In this document: piece by piece, positions 27,335 through 34,961 of the stretch | Layout: every line of letters begins with the position of its first letter | Numbering within the stretch: position 1 is the stretch's first letter | Assembly (NCBI RefSeq): GCF_000426885.1 | Contig: NZ_AUGF01000015.1 | Location: 1 to 64,000 of the forward strand | Direction: 5' to 3' | From: Moraxella caprae DSM 19149 | GTDB taxonomy: Bacteria; Pseudomonadota; Gammaproteobacteria; Pseudomonadales; Moraxellaceae | DNA: 64,000 nt | Position numbers and translations under genes: made by a program | Notes under the pieces: generated by a model | Seen by the model: only the letters and a program-made list of their open reading frames with translations | Databases searched by the model: none | What the model was told of the DNA's origin: nothing

Positions 27335-28135
27335 ATGATTAAATACTTAAAAAACCTAACCCCCACTCAGCTTATCGGACTTATCATCTTGGCGGCACTC
27401 CTCATCTTTGCCTATGGTAGTCCACTCATACGCCCCCATGACATGGCACTGCAAAACCTAGATGTTATCCTATCTGCCCCCAGTGGCGAACACCCCTTTG
27501 GTACTGACCATCTAGGGCGTGATATGATGGCTCGCCTTGCGTCCGCCATTCGCTTGTCTTTTTCGCTCATTGTCGGCTCGGTGGGGGTGTCGCTCATCTT
27601 TGGGCTACTGTTTGGCTTGCTGGCGGGGATTTTTGGGGGAATTTTGGATAAGTTTTTTAACTTTATCTGCGATTGTATCATGGCATTGCCCGGTTTATTG
27701 TTTATCCTACTGTTTGCGTCTATCGCCCCCAACAGTTTTTGGTCGCTGTATCTGGGCGTATCACTTGTCATGTGGGTGGAGTTTTTTAAGATGACCCGTG
27801 CGATGAGCCTAACCTTACGCAAATCAAGCGAAGTACAAGCCAGTACACTCATGGACATGGGGCTGTGGTACATCATCAAACGCCACTATCTGCCACGGCT
27901 CGCCCCTGTCATGTGGACACTCTCGGCATTTGGGGCGGGTAATGCGGTGCTAGCCCTTGCCACGCTTGGCTTTGTCAATGTCGGTCTTAAACCGCCGACC
28001 GCCGAGCTGGGTCTGATGATGACCGAACTGTTTCCTTATTATTATGAAGCGCCTTTGGTGTTCTTTTTGCCGATTATCACCGTGTTTTTACTCGTGCTTT
28101 CATTCCAATTATTATCAGGCAAACAGGACGGCTAG
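27335..28135 (+). CDS. ABC importer permease (DppC/OppC-like)
   Basis: Second membrane subunit, 266 residues, with the DppC-type motif HPFGTDHLGRDMMARLASAIRLS near residues 52-75 and five to six helices. The coupling-loop motif (EVQASTLMDMGLWYIIKRHYLPRLAPVM) lies near residues 165-192. The next gene begins two bases after its stop, showing translational coupling. The ribosome site is weak, but no better start is visible. Confidence 0.9.
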   Translation: MIKYLKNLTPTQLIGLIILAALLIFAYGSPLIRPHDMALQNLDVILSAPSGEHPFGTDHLGRDMMARLASAIRLSFSLIVGSVGVSLIFGLLFGLLAGIFGGILDKFFNFICDCIMALPGLLFILLFASIAPNSFWSLYLGVSLVMWVEFFKMTRAMSLTLRKSSEVQASTLMDMGLWYIIKRHYLPRLAPVMWTLSAFGAGNAVLALATLGFVNVGLKPPTAELGLMMTELFPYYYEAPLVFFLPIITVFLLVLSFQLLSGKQDG

Positions 28136-28137
28136 TC

Positions 28138-29589
28138 ATGCAAAACACCCAACCATCACAAGATATCTTAATTCAAATCAATAACTTATCCGTCCACACC
28201 ACAGACGGTGCTACCTTAGTTGAGCCCATTAGCCTTAGCATAAAAAAGGGGCAAAATTTGACCATCTTAGGCGAGACAGGCTCAGGCAAAAGCCTGCTTG
28301 CCCAAGCGGTCATGGGGGCATTACCCAAGGGCTTGACGGTCAAAGGACAAATTCTCATCAACGGCAAAACGCTCCATGACGGACAAGGCGAGCTTGATGA
28401 ACATCAATTTGCCAAGCTGTGGGGGCGTGATTTGACCATGCTCCCCCAAGAGCCAGTGCGTTCGCTTGACCCTACCATGACGGTATTTCGCCAGATTTGG
28501 GAGAGTCTGCATTTTGTCAAACGAGTTGATAACTCTGCTGCCAAAGACACCACCTTACGTACCTTAGAGCAACTCTCCCTAGCCCACGCCAAAGACTACT
28601 ATCCGCATGAGCTGTCAGGGGGCATGGCACAACGTGCATCCTTTGCGCCTGCCACCGTGAGTGGGGCGTACATGGTTATCGCCGATGAACCCACCAAAGG
28701 GCTTGACCACACCAATAAAATCGCTGTCGTGGACATGCTCGCCCAAGTCGCCAAACAAGGCGGTTGCCTTTTGACCATCACGCATGACATCGAAGTCGCC
28801 AACCGTCTAAGCACTGATAACGACCTGCTCATGGTCATGAAAAAAGGTAAGCTCTTAGAGCAAGGGCAAGCCACCGATGTCCTACAAAATCCCAAATCCG
28901 ACTACGCCAAAGAGCTGATGAGTGCCAACCCTGCCACATGGACAAAGGCGGACATCACGCCTGCTGAGACACCCCTTTTGACCTTAAAAGACGTGGCCAT
29001 CAGTCGTGGCAACAAAGAGCTGTTTAGTGGGCTAAACATCACGCTCCATGCAGGGCAAGCGGTGGGACTCATCGGCGATAGCGGTATCGGCAAAAGCTCG
29101 CTGGGGGACGCCATTTGCGGGCTTATCAACCCGTCCAAAGGGGTGATGACATGGCACACCAAACCCAAACGCCACCAAGTGCTAAAACTCTACCAAGACC
29201 CACCGTCCGCTTTCGCCCAAAACATCACGCTCGGCACGCTCATCGATGACGTGGTCAAACGTCATCATCTTGATAAAAGCCAAATCGCCCCACTCATGGA
29301 AGCCTTACAGCTCCACCCTGACCTACTACACCGTACAAGCGAGAGCGTCTCTGGGGGCGAGCTTCAACGCATTGCCATCATGCGAGCTTTGATGATGAAA
29401 CCTGTGCTACTGTTTGCCGATGAAGTTACCAACCGCCTAGATCCCATTACCCAAAAAACCACGCTAGACCTACTCACGCATGCTTGTCGCACCCAAAACT
29501 GCACACTGGTTATGGTCAGTCACGACCACGATTTGACACGGCATTACTGTGATACGGTGGTGGATTTGACGGGCTATCGGACGGTCTAA
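28138..29589 (+). CDS. ABC importer ATPase, two nucleotide-binding domains fused
   Basis: A single 483-residue polypeptide holding the DppD- and DppF-like ATPases that are separate genes in many Dpp/Opp systems. Domain 1 has Walker A GETGSGKS (about residue 47), signature LSGGMAQR and Walker B MVIADEPTKGLD. Domain 2 has Walker A GDSGIGKSS (about residue 318), signature VSGGELQR and Walker B LLFADEVTNRLD. The C-terminus lacks the oligopeptide-type Fe-S cysteine cluster and is short. In domain 2, Asn replaces the usual Ser or Gly in the D-loop neighbourhood (EVTNRLD). It closes the importer operon. Confidence 0.9.
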   Translation: MQNTQPSQDILIQINNLSVHTTDGATLVEPISLSIKKGQNLTILGETGSGKSLLAQAVMGALPKGLTVKGQILINGKTLHDGQGELDEHQFAKLWGRDLTMLPQEPVRSLDPTMTVFRQIWESLHFVKRVDNSAAKDTTLRTLEQLSLAHAKDYYPHELSGGMAQRASFAPATVSGAYMVIADEPTKGLDHTNKIAVVDMLAQVAKQGGCLLTITHDIEVANRLSTDNDLLMVMKKGKLLEQGQATDVLQNPKSDYAKELMSANPATWTKADITPAETPLLTLKDVAISRGNKELFSGLNITLHAGQAVGLIGDSGIGKSSLGDAICGLINPSKGVMTWHTKPKRHQVLKLYQDPPSAFAQNITLGTLIDDVVKRHHLDKSQIAPLMEALQLHPDLLHRTSESVSGGELQRIAIMRALMMKPVLLFADEVTNRLDPITQKTTLDLLTHACRTQNCTLVMVSHDHDLTRHYCDTVVDLTGYRTV

Positions 29590-29592
29590 ATT

Positions 29593-29880
29593 CTACAACG
29601 CCCCATACTGCGACCACCGCTCGCCTGTTTCATGGCGTGCTTTGTGGGCGTGTAGCTCGTAACAGGCCCAGATATTTACGCCAAACAGCACTATTATCGC
29701 TATCCATGCAATACCTTGCCCTTTGATGATGTTTTTGCTTTGCAGATATGTGAGCACGCCTGCGATGATGACGGTAAGTATCACATAACCCACACCCCAA
29801 TCAAATATCCACAGATACACCCCAAGCATGATGAGTACCACCCAACTAACGCCTTGCAGAAAACGTAAAAATTTTGTCAT
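29593..29880 (-). CDS. Small inner-membrane protein of unknown function
   Basis: A 95-residue protein with three hydrophobic segments, about residues 9-26, 28-45 and 55-74, then a charged tail (HAHKARHETGERWSQ). It is convergent with the ABC ATPase gene, with only 3 bases between the stops, and is well separated from mqo. I do not recognise the family. The clean membrane pattern and tight fit between neighbours argue that it is real. Confidence 0.6.
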   Translation of the reverse strand: MTKFLRFLQGVSWVVLIMLGVYLWIFDWGVGYVILTVIIAGVLTYLQSKNIIKGQGIAWIAIIVLFGVNIWACYELHAHKARHETGERWSQYGAL

Positions 29881-29947
29881 GTTTTTGGTTTGTTTAAATT
29901 AAAGCCATTAGGTAAATGTGATTTACCCACACGTCCAAATATTAAAA

Positions 29948-30069
29948 TAGATTTCCTGCAAAACCCCGAATTAAAAAACTGTTCGTGGTGAATCAAGTCG
30001 AACCATGAAGGTTTTCCGACCCGCAGGCAGGCTCAGGGCGAACGGAAAACTGGTTTTGCAGGAAGTTTA
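29948..30069. repeat. Inverted-repeat element with TTCCTGCAAAACC ends, copy 1
   Basis: A 122-base element with ends TAGATTTCCTGCAAAACC and GGTTTTGCAGGAAGTTTA. The inside carries GTTCGTGGTGAATCAAGTCG and GCTCAGGGCGAACGGAAAAC, the same palindromic core as the CAAAAAGTATGC elements. It lies just downstream of mqo, in the same orientation as the copy upstream of mqo. Confidence 0.8.
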
Positions 30070-30085
30070 ATCTACAACTGCTTAA

Positions 30086-30123
30086 CAAAAAATAAAGGGC
30101 AACTACTTACCCTTTATTTTTTG
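30086..30123 (-). terminator. Terminator after mqo
   Basis: A perfect 14-base stem pairs CAAAAAATAAAGGG (30086-30099) with CCCTTTATTTTTTG (30110-30123). It lies 13 bases beyond the mqo stop. Confidence 0.8.
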
Positions 30124-30135
30124 TTTATGTCATGC

Positions 30136-31872
30136 TTACGCTGCAGGCTCGGTTTGGCTCTCTTCGCCCACTTCTACCACTGGCTCTTTGGTGTCAGGAG
30201 ACGGCACAAACTTAGTCGGCTCTGGCACGTCTGCACTATCCTGTGGCACAGGAGTGCTTTGGGTTTTTGATGTATAGACCAGACCCAATGTGCGACTTGT
30301 GTCGGTACGCACTTTATCAAGCAGTTCTGGATTTTTTGCCAAATCCTGCCCATAAGACGGGATAATTTCCAAAAGTTTGGCATTCCATTTGCCCTGCACT
30401 TCATCAGGGAAAGATTTTGCCAACAAATCAAGCATCATGTTTGGCGATGTGGATGCCCCTGGTGAGGCACCGAGCAAGGCACTAAGCGTGCCGTCTTGGG
30501 ATGCAAAAATCTCTGTACCAAACTGCAATTTGGCAGGCTCATTTGGCAGTTTTTTGATGATTTGCACACGCTGACCGCCTTGATTTTCTATCCAGTCGGC
30601 TTGCTTGGCTTCTGGATAATATTTACGCAGTTCCGCCATTTTTTGTTCAGGCGAGAGTGATACTTGACTGACCAGATATTTTACCAAATCCAAATTATCA
30701 AGCCCCACCGCCACCATAGGCAAAGCGTTATCTTTGGTCGCTGATGCCAATAAGTCAGTTTGCGAGCCATTTTTCAAAAATTTATTTGAATACGTAGCAA
30801 AAGGTCCAAACAGCACGTATTTTTTGCCGCCAATATAACGAGTATCGATGTGTGGCACGCTCATGGGCGGTGCTCCAAGTTCGGCACGTCCATAGACTTT
30901 GGCAGTGTGAGCATTGACCACATCAGGGTTATCGGTCATCAAGAATAGACCACCCACAGGGAAGCCTGCATAATATTTACTCTCAGGCAGTCCTGTCATT
31001 TGTAGCATTTTTATCGCCGCACCACCTGCCCCGATAAAGACACGGCGAGTCTTGGTGTGTGAGACACTATTATCGACAAGGTTTTTGACACTCACCGTCC
31101 ATGTGCCGTCATCGTTACGGCTAATGCCTGTCACTTCGGTGCTCACTTTTAGGTTAAAATTGCTATTTTTGCCGAGATGATTGATGAGCTGTGTGGTAAT
31201 TGCCCCATAGTTTACATCAGTACCGATGTCCATGCGGGTGGCGGCAATTGGCTGGCTGTCATCTCGCCCTTTGGTAATGAGCGGTGCCCATTGCCCTATC
31301 TCTGACTTGTCTTCGCTATAAATCATGTCGCTAAACAAAGGGGATTTTATCATGGCTTCGTGGCGGCGTTTTAGGAAATCAACACTGTCACCCCACACAA
31401 AGGCAATGTGTGGCACAGGATTGATGAATGTTTTGGGGTCGCCCAATACTCCGTTTTTGACTTGGTGCGTCCAAAACTGCTTGGAAATCTCAAACTGTAC
31501 GGCAGTTTTTTCGGCACGCTCGATCGAGATACTGCCGTCTTCGGCTTCGGCGGTATAGTTCATCTCCATAAAGCCTGAATGCCCCGTGCCTGCGTTATGG
31601 AAACCGTTTGAGCTTTCTTGGGCGACTTTGTCAAGGCGTTCGTACATTTGGATTTTCCACGTCGGTTCAAGCTCCGACAGATACGTACCAAGCGTTGCCG
31701 ACATGATACCACCGCCCACCAGCACCATGTCCACCACAGTTTCATCGCCTGCCAATTTGACCGGTTTGGTCGCCACAGGGCGGAACAAGAACAGTAGCAC
31801 CGCCACCAAAACCACAATTAACAAAACCCCGACAATCATCAAGATTTTTTTCATTTTATTTGTTTTTGTCAT
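30136..31872 (-). CDS. mqo: Malate:quinone oxidoreductase
   Basis: Membrane-associated FAD enzyme that oxidises malate to oxaloacetate and reduces quinone, an NAD-independent TCA-cycle step. It has an N-terminal hydrophobic anchor ([20 protein letters not shown] region) and then the flavin fold [19 protein letters not shown], followed by [25 protein letters not shown]. The C-terminal 40 residues form a Pro/Glu-rich tail. An earlier in-frame ATG exists at 31902, but the ATG at 31872 has AGGTG at good spacing and was chosen (578 residues). A repeat element ends 47 bases upstream of this start, so it lies in or close to the promoter. Confidence 0.95.
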   Translation of the reverse strand: MTKTNKMKKILMIVGVLLIVVLVAVLLFLFRPVATKPVKLAGDETVVDMVLVGGGIMSATLGTYLSELEPTWKIQMYERLDKVAQESSNGFHNAGTGHSGFMEMNYTAEAEDGSISIERAEKTAVQFEISKQFWTHQVKNGVLGDPKTFINPVPHIAFVWGDSVDFLKRRHEAMIKSPLFSDMIYSEDKSEIGQWAPLITKGRDDSQPIAATRMDIGTDVNYGAITTQLINHLGKNSNFNLKVSTEVTGISRNDDGTWTVSVKNLVDNSVSHTKTRRVFIGAGGAAIKMLQMTGLPESKYYAGFPVGGLFLMTDNPDVVNAHTAKVYGRAELGAPPMSVPHIDTRYIGGKKYVLFGPFATYSNKFLKNGSQTDLLASATKDNALPMVAVGLDNLDLVKYLVSQVSLSPEQKMAELRKYYPEAKQADWIENQGGQRVQIIKKLPNEPAKLQFGTEIFASQDGTLSALLGASPGASTSPNMMLDLLAKSFPDEVQGKWNAKLLEIIPSYGQDLAKNPELLDKVRTDTSRTLGLVYTSKTQSTPVPQDSADVPEPTKFVPSPDTKEPVVEVGEESQTEPAA

Positions 31873-31918
31873 AAAACACCTAAATTTACAATGCATTTGC
31901 AAACAAAAACGGACTTAA

Positions 31919-32044
31919 TAGACTTCCTGCAAAACCCAAAAATGAGGAAAACCGTTCGTGGTGAGCTTGTCGAACCATAACGGTTTTCCGCCACCCATCA
32001 ACAAGCTCAGGACGAACGGAAAACCTAGTTTTGCAGGAAGTCTA
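31919..32044. repeat. Inverted-repeat element with TTCCTGCAAAAC ends, copy 2
   Basis: A 126-base element with perfect 17-base terminal inverted repeats TAGACTTCCTGCAAAAC / GTTTTGCAGGAAGTCTA and TA at both outer ends. The core CCGTTCGTGGTGAGCTTGT pairs with ACAAGCTCAGGACGAACGG. It contains no reading frame, as expected of a miniature transposable element moved by an enzyme encoded elsewhere. It lies directly upstream of mqo. Confidence 0.85.
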
Positions 32045-32216
32045 ATTTAAAATTGCTTAATCATTGAAATTGTTTAATATTTTATTTATTTTTATAAATT
32101 ATCAAACAATATATGATTAAAAAATCTCAACCTAAGTCCGTTTCAAAACGGGCTATTATAAAGAAAAAATCTTAAAAGGGTTGGTTTTGTCATATTATCC
32201 GCCCTGATAACTACAA

Positions 32217-32258
32217 AAACACAACATTAGAACGGTTTTTTGTCCCAATGTTGTGTTT
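32217..32258 (-). terminator. Terminator after the NF038104-like lipoprotein gene
   Basis: AAACACAACATT (32217-32228) pairs perfectly with AATGTTGTGTTT (32247-32258) across an 18-base loop. On the minus strand the stem ends in a T-run. It lies 34 bases past the stop. Confidence 0.65.
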
Positions 32259-32292
32259 ATAATTTTGCTAAATTGTAACTATTTTTTAATGT

Positions 32293-32484
32293 TTAATCAT
32301 CAACTTTACTGTCTTTTTTATCGCCGTCAGGAATGACCGCTCCGACCACTTTTGCCGTACCTTTAACCACGCCTTTGGTGGTCTTGTAGGCGACTTTGAC
32401 AGGCACGGTGACAACTTTGTGTACACAGCCTTGCAAGATTAGGGTGGATAAGGTTAAAGTTAAGATGATGGATAATTTTTTCAC
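32293..32484 (-). CDS. Small lipoprotein (NF038104-like)
   Basis: A 63-residue protein with a lipoprotein signal (MKKLSIILTLTLSTLILQGC, lipid on Cys20) and a short mature part with the repeated pattern VPVKVAYKTTKGVVKGTAKVVG and an acidic/basic tail. It resembles a small lipoprotein family I recall from Acinetobacter and Moraxella, of unknown function. It probably sits at the periplasmic face of one of the membranes. It stands alone with its own terminator. Confidence 0.75.
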   Translation of the reverse strand: MKKLSIILTLTLSTLILQGCVHKVVTVPVKVAYKTTKGVVKGTAKVVGAVIPDGDKKDSKVDD

Positions 32485-32559
32485 GGGTTTGCCTTTTATT
32501 GAGTAAATTCTACTTCAATCTCAACTAAAATGGTAAGTTTTGATTACCCATAATTATTT

Positions 32560-32592
32560 TTGGGTTGTAGGGGCAAATCATATTCGCCCTTT
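32560..32592 (+). repeat. Short repeat TTTTGGG-GTAGGGGCGAAT, copy 3
   Basis: TTTTGGGTTGTAGGGGCAAA followed by TCATATTCGCCC matches the copies at 19872 and, on the other strand, 15307. It lies between the lipoprotein gene and argJ. Confidence 0.55.
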
Positions 32593-32645
32593 AAATCAAT
32601 CACTTATACCCAATAAACTTTAAAATTACTACAAACACAATGATT

Positions 32646-32674
32646 TGTGGATGTAGGGTCGTGCTGTGTACGTC
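32646..32674 (+). repeat. Short palindromic repeat TGTAGGGNCGTGCTG, copy 1
   Basis: TGTGGATGTAGGGTCGTGCT followed by GTGTACGTC resembles, in opposite orientation, the unit at 34223-34252. The two lie on either side of argJ. Confidence 0.5.
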
Positions 32675-32796
32675 TTGCACGGTAATGTCATCAAAAGGGT
32701 GTGCGGAGCCAACCTCTACAAACCCGTGGTAAATATCAAGTTGATTGGGTGTATATAAAGTTGAAAATGGGGTAAATTTTGTGTTTAGGAAAAAGT

Positions 32797-32820
32797 AAGG
32801 CAAATGCAATGATTTGCCTT
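32797..32820 (-). terminator. Terminator after argJ
   Basis: AAGGCAAAT (32797-32805) pairs with ATTTGCCTT (32812-32820). On the minus strand ACTTTTTCC follows. It lies 7 bases past the argJ stop. Confidence 0.75.
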
Positions 32821-32827
32821 GTGTGAA

Positions 32828-34042
32828 TTATGAACGATAATCGGCATTGATACTGACATACTCATGCGACAAATCACAGGTATAAACCGTATCGGTACAA
32901 TCACCCTGCCCCAAATCAATGCTGACGGTTATCTCAGGGCGACTCATGACCACTTGCCCCTGCTCTTCGGTATAACCGTCCGCCAGTCCGCCACGCTGAC
33001 AAATGGCAATCTCGTCTAGCGACACGCTTACACGGCTTTGGTCAAATGGCACGCCTGCATAACCCACCGCCGCCAAAATCCGCCCCCAGTTCGGGTCGGA
33101 CGCGAAAAATGCCGTCTTGACAAGGGGTGAGTGAGCCACCGCATAAGCGACTTTGGCACAGTCGTCCGTGGTCTTACCGCCTGTTACCTTGACCGTGATA
33201 AACTTGGTCGCCCCTTCACCATCTCGTACGATGAGCTGGGCGATTTTTAACATCACATCTTTAATGGCTTGGTAAATGGCTTGATAATGGACATGGTTTT
33301 CGCTGTCTATCAAGCCCCCCACCTTGCCTGTGGCGATGAGTGTACAACAGTCATTGGTGGACGTATCGCCGTCAATGGTAATGCGATTGAAGGATTGATT
33401 AGTCAAATCCACCAAGATTTTCTGTAACAGCTCTGGGCTGATATGAGCGTCTGTCGCCACAAAGCCAAGCATGGTCGCCATGTTTGGGCGTATCATACCC
33501 GCCCCTTTGCTGATACCCGTTACCGTGTAAGTCATGCCGTCTATCGTGGTCTGCACGCTATGTCCTTTGGGGGTGGTGTCGGTCGTCATGATACTGTGGG
33601 CAGAGTTTAGCCAGTTATCGGCTGTCAAATCCGCCAACGCCTTATCCAGCCCTGCAATAATCCGCTCGCTCGGCAAAGTCTCGCCTATCACGCCCGTAGA
33701 ATACGGCAACGCTTCGCACGCATTCACGCCTGTTTTATCCGCCAACGCCTGACAAGTCGCCAACGCCCTATCTATGCCGTCCTGCCCTGTGCCTGCATTG
33801 GCGTTGCCTGTATTGATAAGTAAATAGCGTGGCGTGTGCGTTTGGATATGTTTACGCACCACTTGCACAGGGGCTGCCACAAAGTAGTTTTGGGTAGTAA
33901 CGACCGCCACGCTCGCCCCGTCCTCTATCTCAAACACCGTCAAATCACGGCGGTTTGCATAGCGGACACCTGCTTCACAAATGCCGATTTTTACACCATC
34001 AACGGGCAATAATGGCACAAGACTGACATCACCGACTGGCAT
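32828..34042 (-). CDS. argJ: Bifunctional ornithine acetyltransferase / N-acetylglutamate synthase
   Basis: Moves the acetyl group from N-acetylornithine to glutamate, recycling it in arginine synthesis. The protein self-cleaves before the nucleophilic Thr of the ATML motif, seen here in [20 protein letters not shown] near residue 194. Other family marks are [13 protein letters not shown] near residue 77 and the [15 protein letters not shown] motif near residue 313. An upstream in-frame ATG at 34084 lacks a ribosome site, while the ATG at 34042 follows AAGGA and gives 404 residues, the usual length. Whether it also uses acetyl-CoA (bifunctional form) cannot be judged by eye. No other arg genes are nearby. 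Confidence 0.95.
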   Translation of the reverse strand: MPVGDVSLVPLLPVDGVKIGICEAGVRYANRRDLTVFEIEDGASVAVVTTQNYFVAAPVQVVRKHIQTHTPRYLLINTGNANAGTGQDGIDRALATCQALADKTGVNACEALPYSTGVIGETLPSERIIAGLDKALADLTADNWLNSAHSIMTTDTTPKGHSVQTTIDGMTYTVTGISKGAGMIRPNMATMLGFVATDAHISPELLQKILVDLTNQSFNRITIDGDTSTNDCCTLIATGKVGGLIDSENHVHYQAIYQAIKDVMLKIAQLIVRDGEGATKFITVKVTGGKTTDDCAKVAYAVAHSPLVKTAFFASDPNWGRILAAVGYAGVPFDQSRVSVSLDEIAICQRGGLADGYTEEQGQVVMSRPEITVSIDLGQGDCTDTVYTCDLSHEYVSINADYRS

Positions 34043-34461
34043 GGGTTTTTCCTTATTTAATTTAAAATAAAACCATTGTACCAAAAATTTGTGTATTTTT
34101 GTAAAAATTTATGGGATAAAATCATGCGGATGGTTTTGTTTTATTACGCTTAACAAATCAAATATTCTCCACAGGCTTTGCAGGGCTGTTTTTGCACGCC
34201 CATAAAAATTGATACCGCCAAAGGACGTGCCCAGCACGTCCCTACACCCACATATTACTAGACTTGTATTGATTTTAGAGGTTTATGATTGCATTTTTAA
34301 AAAAAGATTATGTTAAATAAGTATAAAGACAAAACATTACCATTGTGATAATAATGAGAAAATAAGTTTTGTTAAAATGGCTAAGCATGGTTATGTTAAT
34401 GACTTGTCATATATTGCCACGTTGTTACGATATACTTTTATTTTATTATCAGGAATACCTT
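34043..34461. other. Divergent promoter region of argJ and a small lipoprotein gene
   Basis: Over 400 AT-rich bases hold both promoters and the short palindrome at 34223-34252. An ATG at 34369 is in frame with the downstream gene but codes for no signal-like start, so the region is treated as non-coding. Confidence 0.5.
34223..34252 (-). repeat. Short palindromic repeat TGTAGGGNCGTGCTG, copy 2
   Basis: A perfect palindrome GGACGTGC (34223-34230), CCA, GCACGTCC (34234-34241), followed by CTACACCCACA. Reversed, it matches the unit at 32646-32674. Confidence 0.55.
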
Positions 34462-34827
34462 ATGAACATCACCACCCTACGCTCTGTCGGTGCCATCGCC
34501 CTAGTTGCCATGGGCTTGACCGCTTGCCAAAGCACGCCGACTAGCCCTGTCATCGCTCGGGCGGATAACACGTTTGAGACCACAGGACTGGGCAAGACCA
34601 AAGCCACCGCCCAAAACAACGCCCTAGCGTCCGCCAAAGCCCAATGCGGTTACAAAACCCCTGTCATCATCAATGACACCACCACCTACAATGGCATGAT
34701 GGACGAACGTATGGGGCGAGTCATGGAACAAGGGGCAAAAGTGGTCGGCACGATACTCGGTACAGGCTCGCCTGAGCTAAGCCGTGATGATGATTATGAA
34801 TATTTTATTAAATTTCAATGTCAATAA
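34462..34827 (+). CDS. Small lipoprotein of unknown function
   Basis: A 121-residue protein starting at the ATG at 34462, chosen because it follows AGGAAT and begins a clear lipoprotein signal (MNITTLRSVGAIALVAMGLTAC, lipid on the Cys). The mature part has a small alpha/beta pattern with KATAQNNALASAKAQCGYKTPVI and ends YEYFIKFQCQ, suggesting one disulphide between two cysteines. It has a good downstream terminator. I do not recognise the family. It is probably anchored in the outer membrane facing the periplasm. Confidence 0.75.
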   Translation: MNITTLRSVGAIALVAMGLTACQSTPTSPVIARADNTFETTGLGKTKATAQNNALASAKAQCGYKTPVIINDTTTYNGMMDERMGRVMEQGAKVVGTILGTGSPELSRDDDYEYFIKFQCQ

Positions 34828-34845
34828 AATATTCATCTTTTTTAT

Positions 34846-34881
34846 AAAAACATTGGGGTAAATATTTATCCCAATGTTTTT
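34846..34881. terminator. Terminator between the lipoprotein gene and recD
   Basis: AAAAACATTGGG (from 34846) pairs with CCCAATGTTTTT (34870-34881), followed by more T on the plus strand. The genes on both sides converge on it. Confidence 0.7.
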
Positions 34882-34961
34882 ATTTTTCAAATCAATCATT
34901 TAAATTTAACAAATTTGACTTTAACTTAAATTTTATATTTAGCATTTTTAAAAACCCATTT

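Larger units (their letters stand above)
32485..32827. other. Gap between the lipoprotein gene and argJ
   Basis: The 343 bases hold two short repeats (32560-32592 and 32646-32674) and the argJ terminator (32797-32820). A 69-codon minus-strand frame at 32600-32809 overlaps the repeat and shows no protein-like features. No gene is called. Confidence 0.55.

Noticed and set aside
24689-29589. Naming the importer as a nickel (Nik) or oligopeptide (Opp) system
   Set aside because: The receptor and ATPase show only general family features, so choosing a substrate would be guesswork.
32600-32809. A 69-codon minus-strand frame between the lipoprotein gene and argJ
   Set aside because: It overlaps a short repeat and the argJ terminator, has no ribosome site and no protein-like pattern.
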